Source of the DNA: Streptomyces sp. NBC_01408 | GTDB taxonomy: Bacteria > Actinomycetota > Actinomycetes > Streptomycetales > Streptomycetaceae | Direction: 5' to 3' | DNA: 64,000 bases | Assembly: GCF_026340255.1 (NCBI RefSeq) | Contig: NZ_JAPEPJ010000002.1 | Span: 372,001 to 436,000 of the forward strand | Shown: piece by piece, positions 45,214 through 53,548 of the stretch | Position numbering within the stretch: position 1 is the stretch's first letter | How the letters are laid out: every line of letters begins with the position of its first letter | Made by a program: the position numbers and the translations under genes | Notes under the pieces: model-generated | Told to the model about the DNA's origin: nothing | The model's database searches: none | Seen by the model: only the letters and a program-made list of their open reading frames with translations

Positions 45214-45597
45214 GTGGACAAGCCCGTGACCATCCTCATTCAGATCTCGGATGCTTCCGGGGGGGCCGAGGCTCTGTCCCTCGACAACTGGCTGACCACC
45301 CATCCGGCGATCACAGCGGACCCAGGCATCGCGACCGTTCAGGCCAGCGGGCTCTCGGACGACATGAGTGGCCTGGAAATCGCCGCCCTGGCCATCTCGG
45401 CCGTCTCCCTCAGTGCCTCGCTGTTCCAGGCGGTGTTCAGCATGCTGGCCTGGCAGAACACCCGTCCGGTTGTTTCGCGGATCACGCTCACCTCCAGCCT
45501 CGGAGGCGAGGCCCAGCTCGAGGCCTCGGACGATGACGACCTCGAGGCCCGGGCGCGGGCCGCCTCCGCCGATCTGCTGGGACCGCAGGAGGACTGA
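45214..45597 (+). CDS. Effector-associated constant component EACC1
   Basis: A 127-residue protein in which a small folded N-terminus (VTILIQISDASGGAEALSLD; NWLTTHPAITADPGIATVQA) leads to one hydrophobic membrane helix (LEIAALAISAVSLSASLFQA, residues about 51-78) and a short acidic cytoplasmic tail. This is the layout of EACC1, the invariant partner in caspase/trypsin conflict systems of actinobacteria. GTG start. Its stop is 7 bp before the caspase start, and the AGGAGG serving the caspase lies inside its last codons. Confidence 0.85.
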   Translation: MDKPVTILIQISDASGGAEALSLDNWLTTHPAITADPGIATVQASGLSDDMSGLEIAALAISAVSLSASLFQAVFSMLAWQNTRPVVSRITLTSSLGGEAQLEASDDDDLEARARAASADLLGPQED

Positions 45598-45604
45598 CGC
45601 AGCG

Positions 45605-46861
45605 GTGGAAGCGAAACTCAGCGACCCGTCCCGCTCCGCGGCAGTGATCGTGGGCACGTCCGAGCAGTCGACCGGGAGTTCGTTCTACAGCCTGCCGGCC
45701 GTGGCCTCGAACGTGTCCCGGCTCTCCGCGCTGCTCCGGAACCCGGACATCTGGGGCCTCCCGCAAGACCGTTGCACCGATCTGCTCAACACGTCCCGGG
45801 ACGAATTCTTCACCACCGTCGGGAACGCCCTCAAGGCAGCCACGGACACCGTGGTCATCTATTTCGCGGGTCACGGCATGTTGCACCCCAGCACCAACGA
45901 GCTGTACCTGTGCCTGCCCGGTGCACGCAAGCAGGGCGACTACAACACCAGCGCCATCCGGTACGCCGACCTGCAGACCACCCTGCGCGAGCCGCAGTAC
46001 CACGTTCCGCGCAAGGTCGTCATCCTGGACTGCTGCTACGCCGCCAAAGCCTTCGGCGGCATGGGTGGTAACGACGAGTTCGACGCGCAGGTTACGACCC
46101 CCGGTGTGAGCACCCTGGTTTCGTCCGACGAGATGGTTCCCTCCAAGGCGCCGCAAGGGGCCGAGTACACGGCCTACACCACGCGGCTCGTCTCCGTGCT
46201 GGCAGGGGGACTCCCGAAGGGGAACGGGCTGCTCACACTCCAGGAGGTCCACGAGGAGGTGCGGGAACGACTGCTCCGTGCCCGGATGCCCGAACCGCGG
46301 ATTCTCACCAGTGACAGCGGCCCTCACATCTGTATTGCGCGCAATACGCGGGCTACGCCCGGAAACGTTCCGGTGCACCTGCCCGCGGACGAGGAAGCCC
46401 GGCTGGAATTCCAGCCCGACCTGTACCGGATTCTCGCGGAAGGTCTGGGACGGTTTACGAAGGCGATCGTGGGCGAGTCGATTCCCTGGCATTCGCTGGG
46501 GAGCACCACCCCCGTGTCCGACGGGGAGCGGCTCCTGGCGGTGATCGACCAAACGCGTTTCCTGGGATATAGACGGTTTCTGGCGTTCAGCACGGAGCGC
46601 GTCCTCTGGAAAGCCGAAGGGAACAAGGTCGTCAGCGTTCCTTACGGGCTGCTCCGCCGCATGACGGTACAGGTGACCCAGAAGGCGCCGGTGGTCGAGC
46701 ACGGCATCCTCGTGACCTGGAGGGACGAGCCCAACGGCGTGTGGATCTCCTCGGACGACCGGGTGGAGATGGTCCCGGACCGTAACCTGCCGTACTACCC
46801 GCTCAGGGACCTTCTCGTCGAGATCAGAAGCGCGGCGGAGCGGCACGGCATCACGAAGTGA
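45605..46861 (+). CDS. Caspase, EACC1-associated type, with unassigned C-terminal region
   Basis: A 418-residue protein. Residues 1-235 are a caspase: AAVIVGTSEQ, LPAVASNVSRLSALLRNPDI, YFAGHGMLHP (His, about 89), VVILDCCYAAKAFGG (Cys, about 141) and SSDEMVPSKAPQGAEYTAYT. Residues 250-418 have no known catalytic motif; strand-rich blocks such as YRRFLAFSTERVLWKAEGNK and VVSVPYGLLRRMTVQVT suggest a PH- or GRAM-like domain, which is a guess. GTG 45605 is used: the longer frame upstream overlaps EACC1 and AGGAGG lies 10 bp before it. Predicted to be triggered through EACC1 at the membrane. Confidence 0.9.
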   Translation: MEAKLSDPSRSAAVIVGTSEQSTGSSFYSLPAVASNVSRLSALLRNPDIWGLPQDRCTDLLNTSRDEFFTTVGNALKAATDTVVIYFAGHGMLHPSTNELYLCLPGARKQGDYNTSAIRYADLQTTLREPQYHVPRKVVILDCCYAAKAFGGMGGNDEFDAQVTTPGVSTLVSSDEMVPSKAPQGAEYTAYTTRLVSVLAGGLPKGNGLLTLQEVHEEVRERLLRARMPEPRILTSDSGPHICIARNTRATPGNVPVHLPADEEARLEFQPDLYRILAEGLGRFTKAIVGESIPWHSLGSTTPVSDGERLLAVIDQTRFLGYRRFLAFSTERVLWKAEGNKVVSVPYGLLRRMTVQVTQKAPVVEHGILVTWRDEPNGVWISSDDRVEMVPDRNLPYYPLRDLLVEIRSAAERHGITK

Positions 46862-47098
46862 ACCGGCTCACGTCCCGCCGAGGGACCTGCTGCCCCGGGC
46901 AGCGGGCCCCTCGTAAAAGCCCGGGATGAGGCCTTGCTCGCGGACCGCGAACAGCACCCGCTGGCAGCTCTGTTACAGGGCAACGGCTGGACCGGCGTCG
47001 GCTACCTGCGCCGCTCAGTGGAGTGCTCGGAGAACCGCCCTTGCAGAGGGGCGGGGCAGTAAAAGGTCAGCATTGGCGCCCCAGGAGTCCCGCACCGC
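46862..47098. other. Gap holding a gene tail and GTCAGCA-type repeat copy 2
   Basis: The plus strand reads DEALLADREQHPLAALLQGN, GWTGVGYLRRSVECSENRPC and then TAA at 47059, an unrecognised gene tail. It is followed at 47066-47081 by GTCAGCATTGGCGCCC, the sequence shared with 15.66 kb, which ends 18 bp before the integrase-like start. Confidence 0.5.
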
Positions 47099-47254
47099 AT
47101 GGCAACGAAGTCGCTCGCCCACGGCATGGGCACCGTCTACAAGGACTGCGAGCACGCCCAGCCCCGCTGGTCGAAGTGCCCGCACGAGTACAAGATCCGT
47201 TACCGCAGCGCGGCCGGGAAGCAGACCGAGGAGGCCGGCTTCTCGCCCAGCCCA
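47099..47254 (+). pseudogene. Tyrosine-integrase N-terminal fragment
   Basis: MATKSLAHGMGTVYKDCEHA, QPRWSKCPHEYKIRYRSAAG and KQTEEAGFSP form the typical N-terminus of Streptomyces site-specific integrases (GTVYK, then W..CPH..KIRYR.AAGKQ). The catalytic R-HxxR-Y domain, over 300 residues, is missing: the sequence passes directly into an IS5 transposase tail at about 47270. It shows that an integrative element once ended here. Confidence 0.7.
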
Positions 47255-47274
47255 ACGCCGCCTGGTCGGCTGTG

Positions 47275-47563
47275 CGGCCGGGCACGAGAACCTGGAGATC
47301 GTCGCGGTGCCGCGCAATGCAGATGTAAACGGCTTCCACATGCTGCCCCGCAGGTGGGTGGTCGAGCGGACATTCTCCTGGCTGGGACGGTGCAGACGGT
47401 TGGCACGGGACTACGAGCGCAAGACCGCGCACGCCAAAGCGGTGATCAAAGTCGCCATGATCCGCCTCATGGCCGCCCGCCTCGCCGGCGAGGAGATCGA
47501 ACCGCGCGGCCCCATCGAGACCGAAGCAGCCCGCCGCCTCGCCGACGACCTCAAGAACGAGTG
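47275..47563 (+). mobile_element. IS5-family transposase, C-terminal fragment
   Basis: LEIVAVPRNADVNGFHMLPR, RWVVERTFSWLGRCRRLARD and YERKTAHAKAVIKVAMIRLM are the last third of an IS5-family DDE transposase, with the WVVERTFSWLGRCRRL block carrying the catalytic Glu. The DD part is absent and the left junction is fused to the integrase fragment. Flanking inverted repeats were not found. Confidence 0.85.
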
Positions 47564-47607
47564 ATCACCCGATTACCCAACACCTTCTTACGCGCGTGTT
47601 CGGCCAA

Positions 47608-49083
47608 TCACGGGGTCAGCCTCGCAGTTCCCCGAGCCCCTGATGGTGAGACCGTGTAGACCTTCCCGTAGGCCCGGAGGGTTTCGGCCGGGTCGCCGGG
47701 GCGGCCTCGCAGGACGGCGTCCAGGAAGGCGAGGGTCGCTCCGGCGACGACGCGCGGACTCTCGGTGCGGCCCAGGGTGCCGATGATCGAGGGCACCGGC
47801 GGCAGGTAGAGCGGGCCGTCCATGAAGGTGAGGTGCCCGGCGCCGGGGACGGCAAGCCGGTAGCTCGTCGCGGTGCTGTGCTCGAGGGCCTCGGTGAGGC
47901 GGGGCAGGTAGCGCGGGTCGGTGCCGGCGGTGATCTCCTGGATGAGCGCGAGCGCCGGCTGCTCGAGGGCGGGCGCGGTGGGGCCGTGGGGGTAGCCGTC
48001 CAGGTCGACGACGGCGCCGAACCGGCGGTCCTGCCGGGCCGCCTGCAGGGCGGCGGCACCGCCCAGGGAGTGGCCGGCCACCGCGGCGCGGCCGGTGTCC
48101 AGGCGTCCGGTCAGCGGGTCGGCGGTCTCGCCCCGGTCCAGCCGTTCCAGCTGGGTGAGGACGAAGCCGAGGTCGGCGGCCCGGACGGCGGTCCAGCCCG
48201 CCGCCAGCTCCTCGTCCCGGTCCCGGTCCCCGCTGGAGGCGGTCGTGGCGCGGATCGTGCGGCCGTCTGCGAGGACGACGACGGCGGAGTCGTACGGGTG
48301 GTCGAGGGCGGCGACCAGGTAGCCGTGGCTGGCCAGCTCCTCCGCCCAGGCGGTGTTCTGGGTCCGCACCCCGCCCGACCCCGGGGAGAACAGGACGACC
48401 GGGAACCGTTCTCCCCCACCGGCCACCGGGGCGTCAACGACCGCACGGCTGCGAGCCCGCGGGACGCCCTCGACCAGGAAGCCGGGCAGGCCGACCCCGC
48501 CGGCGAGGGCCTCGGCGACGGTGCGCGCCTCCTGCTCCGTGCGTCCCAGGTACTGGGACCGCTGGGTGCCGGCGGGGCTCTTCTGCGCGGGGTACCAGAG
48601 CTGGGCCACGACCGTGCGCCGGTCGTCCGGATCGGCGGTGAAGCTCTCGGGGCGGAGCGGGTCGGTCCACTGCACCACCCGGGTGCCGACCGCGAAGCCG
48701 CCCGACGGCTCGGGGAACTCGGGCACGGGGAAGGCCCAGGCCGCCACCGGGCCAATGGCGATCAGGCCGGCGCAGGCCAGCGATCCCGGCAGGGCCAGCC
48801 ACCAGCGGGCCCGCCACGCCGGTCGGCCGGTACGGCGTCGCAGCAGGGGCGGGAGGGCGAACGCCGACGCTAGGGCGGCGCCGGCCAGGACCGGCAGCAG
48901 CTGCCAGCGGATCCCCACCACGCCCAGCACGGTCGCGGACGCCACGAGCACCGCCCCCGCCCCGATCGTGACGGACCGGCGGGCGGCCGGGGGGAGCCAG
49001 CGCGCCGCCACCAGCGCGAGGGCACCCAGCAGGACGAGGACTTCCGGAAGGGACATCGACAGCCCCGTGATGGTTTCGGTCAC
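47608..49083 (-). CDS. Membrane-anchored alpha/beta hydrolase (PAF-acetylhydrolase-like)
   Basis: A 491-residue protein. The first 125 residues contain four to five membrane helices (VLVLLGALALVAARWL; VTIGAGAVLVASATVLGVVG; WWLALPGSLACAGLIAIG), then an extracytoplasmic hydrolase: VVAQLWYPAQ, PVVLFSPGSGGVRTQN, SHGYLVAALDHPY, nucleophile elbow VAGHSLGGAAALQA and AGHLTFMDG with the histidine. It resembles PAF acetylhydrolase-type esterases. The start is uncertain: GTG 49083 or ATG 49056, neither with a clear ribosome-binding site. It may be driven from the region with the 21-bp inverted repeat. Confidence 0.85.
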   Translation of the reverse strand: MTETITGLSMSLPEVLVLLGALALVAARWLPPAARRSVTIGAGAVLVASATVLGVVGIRWQLLPVLAGAALASAFALPPLLRRRTGRPAWRARWWLALPGSLACAGLIAIGPVAAWAFPVPEFPEPSGGFAVGTRVVQWTDPLRPESFTADPDDRRTVVAQLWYPAQKSPAGTQRSQYLGRTEQEARTVAEALAGGVGLPGFLVEGVPRARSRAVVDAPVAGGGERFPVVLFSPGSGGVRTQNTAWAEELASHGYLVAALDHPYDSAVVVLADGRTIRATTASSGDRDRDEELAAGWTAVRAADLGFVLTQLERLDRGETADPLTGRLDTGRAAVAGHSLGGAAALQAARQDRRFGAVVDLDGYPHGPTAPALEQPALALIQEITAGTDPRYLPRLTEALEHSTATSYRLAVPGAGHLTFMDGPLYLPPVPSIIGTLGRTESPRVVAGATLAFLDAVLRGRPGDPAETLRAYGKVYTVSPSGARGTARLTP

Positions 49084-49135
49084 CCGGCCATGCTCGACGC
49101 CGGGTCCGCGCCGCCGCATCGGTCCCGGGTCGCCG

Positions 49136-49194
49136 CCGGTTGCCACTCCGGTCGCAACCCGGGCGGGCCGCGGTGCGACCGGAGTGGCAACCGG
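49136..49194. promoter_or_regulatory. Perfect 21-bp inverted repeat
   Basis: The arms begin CCGGTTGCCACTCCGGTCGC and are exact complements over 21 bp, separated by 17 bp. It lies between the divergent hydrolase and histidine-kinase genes. The two arms could form a long hairpin in RNA or be a large operator; a regulator binding the CGGTTGCCACTCCGG half-site is conceivable. It is too GC-rich and too far from either gene end to be an ordinary terminator. Confidence 0.6.
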
Positions 49195-49378
49195 TCACGC
49201 CCGTCCGGGGGCCGCTCTGCGACCGCGGGAGGTGGTGGGCCTCCTCCTGCGGTCGTACCCCGGCAGGGTGCGGTCGGACCGTGGGCTCATGCGCGCCGCC
49301 GCCCCCGCGGCCTAGGCTCCGGCTGTACGCGCTGACGGTCCCGGTCGGGCCGCAACGACGACCGATCGACGGAGAGGT

Positions 49379-50125
49379 GTGACGGTGCGTCACCGGGACC
49401 GGGTACCGCCCCTGGTGTGGGACGCGGCGCTGCCGATCCTTCTCCTCCTCAACGTCGTGACGGCCTACCCGGCGCGGGAGCTGCCGGTGGCCGCGGCGCT
49501 CACCGCCGCCCTGGCGCTCCCCCTGCTGTGGCGGCGCCGGGCCCCGCTCGCGGTGTTCGGCGCCGTGGCGGCCGCGGCCTTCGTCCAGTGGCTGATGGAC
49601 GTCCAACTGCCCGCGGACATCGCCCTGCTGGTGGCCCTCTACACGGCGGCCACGCACACAGGCCGGCGCGGCACGCTCCTCGCCGGTGCCGTCGTGGAGG
49701 GCGGAGCCGTGCTGGCCTGCCTGCGCTGGGCACCGGACGGCGCGTTCCTGACCCCCTTCGTCGCGCTCTCCGCGACGGTCGTCGCCGCCGCCGTCCTCGG
49801 GGTGAACGTGCGGACCAGCCGGGCCTACCTCGCCGCCGTGCAGGAACGGGCCGAACGGCTGGCGCTGCACCAGGAGCAGCAGGCACGGCCGGCCGTCGCC
49901 GAGGAGCGGGCCCGGATCACCCGCGAGATGCACGACATCGTCACCCACAACCTGTCCGTCATGGTCGCGCTCACCGACGTCGCCGTCTACGCCTAGCGCA
50001 GGTCCCCGGACCGGGCCACCGCCGCGATGCTGCAGATCTCCGAGACGGGCCGGCAGGCGCTGACCGACATGCGGCGCTCGCTGGGCGTCCTGCGGACCGG
50101 CGAGCGGGACGCGGAGCGCCACCCG
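49379..50125 (+). pseudogene. Histidine kinase, interrupted by TAG and lacking the ATPase domain
   Basis: A NarL-type (HisKA_3) sensor kinase: five to six membrane helices in residues 1-140 (AALPILLLLNVVTAYPARELP; APLAVFGAVAAAAFVQWL), then the phospho-acceptor EERARITREMHDIVTHNLSV (His about 182). Codon 206 is TAG (49994-49996). After it the same frame continues with RRSPDRATAAMLQISETGRQ and ALTDMRRSLGVLRTGERD, the normal dimerisation-domain sequence, then breaks off. The HATPase domain is missing, so it is dead regardless of the stop. Confidence 0.85.
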
Positions 50126-50164
50126 CCGCCCGGCATCGCCGTCACCATGACCCACCCGGACAAG

Positions 50165-50487
50165 CCCGCATCGAACCCCTCGACCCGATGCTCGCCCGCG
50201 CGGGATTAGCCGAGGCCGGACGCATGTACGCCGACCCCCTCGACACGACGGACCCCCGGGTGAGCCCCCTGCACGGAACACTGAGCGGCCTCGCGCCCCT
50301 GACAGTGTTCAGCGGCACCCACGACATCCTCATCACCGACAGCGACGCCCTCGCCGCCAAGGCCACCAGCGCCGGCGTCCCCCTCGACTACCACCGGGCC
50401 GAGGGCCTGCCCCACGTGTACCCGCTCAGGCCCGTCCCCGAGGGCCCCGCGGCCCGCGATCTGATCGTCAACGCCTGCCGAGAGTGA
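50165..50487 (+). pseudogene. Alpha/beta hydrolase (steryl acetyl hydrolase type), C-terminal fragment
   Basis: EAGRMYADPLDTTDPRVSPL, LAPLTVFSGTHDILITDSDA and EGLPHVYPLRPVPEGPA give the acid and histidine ends of a hormone-sensitive-lipase-like hydrolase. The nucleophile half is absent. Its left junction is fused to the broken kinase gene, so both were cut in one deletion or insertion event. Confidence 0.75.
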
Positions 50488-50802
50488 GCCACAAGCCCTG
50501 GCCGGGCAGCGGGCAACACCCTTCAAACCGCGCGCCTTGTCAAATGCCCACAACAGCGCGCACCGAGCACCGGACCAGATTCGCAGCGGACTACGGCAGC
50601 CGAGAAGCGCTCACCTAGAGCTGCGCAACGGAAACTGAGGGGCCGTGACTGAACCCTTGGCCTCGCGTTCCACGACCCCGCCCCGCGCCTGGCGCACCTC
50701 ACCTCAGGAATCTAACTACTCGTCAGTAGAGTCAGCAAAGTGTCAGCATGCGTTCGACTAGACCTGACCACGCCCTGATCCACATGAGGCTCGACATCAA
50801 GA
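50488..50802. other. Gene-free interval with GTCAGCA-type repeat copy 3
   Basis: No coding potential is visible in these 315 bp. At 50731-50750 lies GTCAGCAAAGTGTCAGCATG, followed by CGTTCGACTAGACC. The preceding ACTCGTCAGTAGAGTCAG contains a further partial copy. Confidence 0.5.
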
Positions 50803-50940
50803 TCAAAATGCCGCTGCAGGAATCGGAGCGCCGTCATAGCCCTTCACCTCACCGAAGCGACTGCCGTTCATCCAGTCCTCTCGGGCCTGTGCGATATCCC
50901 CTTGGGACCGTCCGATCCAGTTCCAGAACCATTGAATCTC
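50803..50940 (-). pseudogene. Pirin-like C-terminal fragment (copy 2)
   Basis: On the minus strand WFWNWIGRSQGDIAQAREDW, MNGSRFGEVKGYDGAPIPAA and AF-stop is the end of a pirin: FWNWIGRS then RADW-type helix and GRRFGEVHGYDG block. It begins at the same FWNWIGRS point as the fragment at 15.5 kb. The cupin domains are missing. Confidence 0.75.
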
Positions 50941-50980
50941 TGAGCATTTCCGCAGGTCAGAGCGTTACGAGTGCCAGGAA

Positions 50981-50998
50981 GTCAGCAAAAGTCAGCAT
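50981..50998. repeat. GTCAGCA-type repeat, copy 4
   Basis: GTCAGCAAAAGTCAGCAT, followed by CAGCGCCC, lies 40 bp outside the pirin fragment, at nearly the same relative position as copy 1 beside the other pirin fragment. Confidence 0.55.
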
Positions 50999-51084
50999 CA
51001 GCGCCCTCTCCCAGCGGCACGGTCTAGTCAGCCGCGTCAGTGACGACGTCGACCTGTTCACCCCGATCGGACACGCCGCCCGGT

Positions 51085-51255
51085 GCGATCTCCCGGGCCC
51101 GTGTCAAGCTCGGACCCCAGCCGCTCAAGGCGCTGTTCGAGCAGTGCGCCCGGCCCGTCGCAACCAAGGGCACACCCGGTGCCTGGTACGGGAGTTGGCG
51201 GCTGATGGCGGTCGACGGGACCACGTTCGACGTGCCGGACAGCGCGGAGAACGAT
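51085..51255 (+). mobile_element. IS4-family transposase fragment
   Basis: AISRARVKLGPQPLKALFEQ, WYGSWRLMAVDGTTFDVPDS and AENDARFGRP match the region around the first catalytic Asp (DGTTFDVPDT) of IS4-type transposases. N- and C-terminal parts are lost. Between here and 51480, minus-strand sequence reads REDVLGAVLREAEVRSREDA, a helical piece of unknown origin. Confidence 0.75.
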
Positions 51256-51479
51256 GCACGGTTCGGTCGCCCCAAGACCCACCGGGCGAGCGGTCCGCGT
51301 TCCCGCAGGTACGGGTGGTCGCGCCGACTCCATCGCGGCCTGCCACCGGACCTGCCGGTCTCCTTGGCCCGCTCCTCGTCAATCCAGCGTTGGGCGTCTT
51401 CCCTCGAGCGGACTTCCGCCTCGCGCAGGACCGCGCCGAGGACGTCCTCCCTCCGCGCCACGCCCGTCGCGTACGGCAA

Positions 51480-51738
51480 CGGCGTCGAGGCCAGGATCCG
51501 CGCCCACACCTCCCGAGGGGTCGACGCGGTCTACGACGTGGCAGGTCACGGGTTCGCCGTCACGGCCGTCGCGCTGACCGGTGATCCGGGACGGGTCCCC
51601 GTGCTTCCCCTGGTGGCCGCGGGTGTATTTCGCACCCGCGTCGACAGCGACTACCCCCTCGCCGACATCGCGGCCGCGCACACGCACTGCGAGCGCGGCC
51701 GCCTCCGGGGAAAGGTCGTCGTCCGCCTCCGACGGAGC
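51480..51738 (+). pseudogene. Zinc-type alcohol dehydrogenase/quinone reductase C-terminal fragment
   Basis: SRGVDAVYDVAGHGFAVTAV, ALTGDPGRVPVLPLVAAGVF, DSDYPLADIAAAHTHCERGR and LRGKVVVRL correspond to the last third of an MDR-superfamily oxidoreductase, where the Rossmann domain ends in the GKVVL motif. The N-terminal GroES-like domain is missing. Confidence 0.75.
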
Positions 51739-51769
51739 GCCGGGCCACATGCCGTCCCGGCCTCCGGCG

Positions 51770-52145
51770 TCAGAGCTGGGCGGCCCCGCGCACCGCGGCC
51801 TCGGTGAGCGCGCTCGCGGTGTGCACGGCACTGGCCACGGCCTCGTCGTGGCCAAGCCCGCACAGGTCCGTGAGACAGAAGAGGGCTTCCGCGCTCATGG
51901 TGACGGCGAGGTCCCGTTCGAGCTGGGGGAACGCCTCCGGGTCCGCTGCCCCCAGCGTCTCCCGCAGACGGATCAGCGCGTGGTCGATCAGGCCGAAGCG
52001 GATACCGGGTCGCGTGGTGGCCGTCTCGGGCCGGGTGATGGTGGCCGCAATCATGGCACGTACCACCCCTGGCGGACGAGGATGCCGCGGAGCAGGAACT
52101 CGCAGGCGAATGCGACGCGTTCGACGGGATCAGCGGAGTGGGCGA
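51770..52145 (-). pseudogene. TetR-family regulator C-terminal fragment
   Basis: The minus strand reads ADPVERVAFACEFLLRGILV, then after a frame change MIAATITRPETATTRPGIRF, GLIDHALIRLRETLG and MSAEALFCLTDLCGLGHDEA, which is the effector domain of a TetR repressor. The DNA-binding N-terminus is replaced by an MFS fragment on the other strand. Confidence 0.65.
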
Positions 52146-52169
52146 CCGGCCGCAACACATCGGCGGGGC

Positions 52170-52930
52170 CGGCTCGGGCTCATGCTGTTCACCGTCGGGT
52201 CGACGCTGTGCAGCCTGGCACCGGCAACCAGCTGGCTCGTGGTCTTCCGCATGCTGCATGCCGCGGGGGGCTCCATGCTCACCCCCGTCGCCATGGCCAC
52301 CCTCACCCACACCTTCCCCCAGCCCCGGCAGCGGGCACGTGCCATCGGCGCCTGGGGCGGCGTCGGCGGCCTCAGCATGGCGGGCGGGCCCGTCCTCGGC
52401 GGCCTGCTCGTGCAATCGGGTGGATGGCGGTCGCTGTTCTGGGTGAACGTGCCGATCGGACTGGCCGCGCTGGTCCTGACCACGCTCTACGTCCCCGAGT
52501 CCCGCGCGGCACGACCCCGCAGGCCCGACCCGGTGGGACAAGTACTGGCGACCGTCCTGCTCCGCGCGCTGACGTACGCCGTCATCGAGGCGCCCGCCCT
52601 CGGCTGGACCTCTCCGCTGATCGTGGTCTGCCTGATGGCCGCGGCGGGGGGCGCTGGCCTGGCTCGTACCGTACGAGAACCGGCGCGCCGAACCGCTGGT
52701 CGACCCACGGCTCTTCCGCAGCGCGCCTTCAGCGGGGCCACCGCGACGGCGCTCTGCGCGTTCACCACCCTCGGCGGCTTCCTCTTCGCCAACGCCCTCT
52801 ACCTGCAACAGGAACTGGGCCTGAGCGCTGGACGCCGGGCTGCGCCTGCTTCCCATGGCGTGCCCGCCCCTTTCCGGGCGAATCGTCGGCAGCCACGGGC
52901 CACGCGTCCGACCGCGGTCGTCATGCCGCA
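52170..52930 (+). pseudogene. MFS (DHA2-type) efflux permease remnant
   Basis: Helices 3-8 of a 14-TM drug transporter are recognisable: LMLFTVGSTLCSLAPATSWL, GGLSMAGGPVLGGLLVQSGG, WRSLFWVNVPIGLAALVLTT. Frame changes occur near 52655 (AWLVPYENRRAEPLVDPRLF in frame 2, then TATALCAFTTLGGFLFANAL) and near 52830. Both ends are absent. TetR and MFS fragments facing each other suggest a former regulator-efflux pair. Confidence 0.8.
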
Positions 52931-53548
52931 GAGCACCGACACAGGGTGACGATCGACCGGCGCCTATGGCGAATACGCGACTCCTGAACATGCGGGCCTA
53001 CCAGTCCCAAGGCCGAGCTAGGACTACAGGGCGGCTCCACGCCGACCTCCGGCCGTGATACACGGCCCGGCCGACGCCGATCACCCGTGCCGGGGGCGTG
53101 AGAGCGATGGGATACGAGACGAAGATCCGGGCCTAGGAGGTCAGTTCGGGCCCAGGCTGCCGCAACCCGCCGACAGCTGGACCCGTCGCGCATCAAGGCC
53201 TTCGCATCGCCGAGTCGTCATCCTCGGGCGGAGCGAAGGATTCCTTACCGCTCGTAACAAGGGGAATTCGGCCGGTAGTAATTAGGTGAATTACTGACTG
53301 AATTTCCGTCAGCAAGCCCCACTTGATTATCTCGATTCCATAACGACATCACCGAAATGGCCTGGACCTTTCCATGTCTACACGCGTAACTAGCCCAATC
53401 TTAAAGGAACTTGACAGATCATCAAATTAGGCCGCCGAGGTAACGGTCAGATATCTCGAAGCCCATTCCAGTTTGTCCGAATTCTCCACCTCGCCCATCT
53501 GGCAGGCTTCCGTGCACCCACTCCTCCGACCAAGGATTTGAGGTGCGC
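52931..53548. other. AT-richer intergenic region upstream of the metalloprotease
   Basis: About 600 bp without genes. The part from 53220 on is markedly AT-richer than the rest (AGTAATTAGGTGAATTACT, a 7-bp hairpin at 53277-53295; CTCGATTCCATAACG; CAAATTAGG) and should contain the metalloprotease promoter. A CTACACGCGTAAC segment near 53380 resembles, imperfectly, the dyad at 27.2 kb. Confidence 0.5.
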
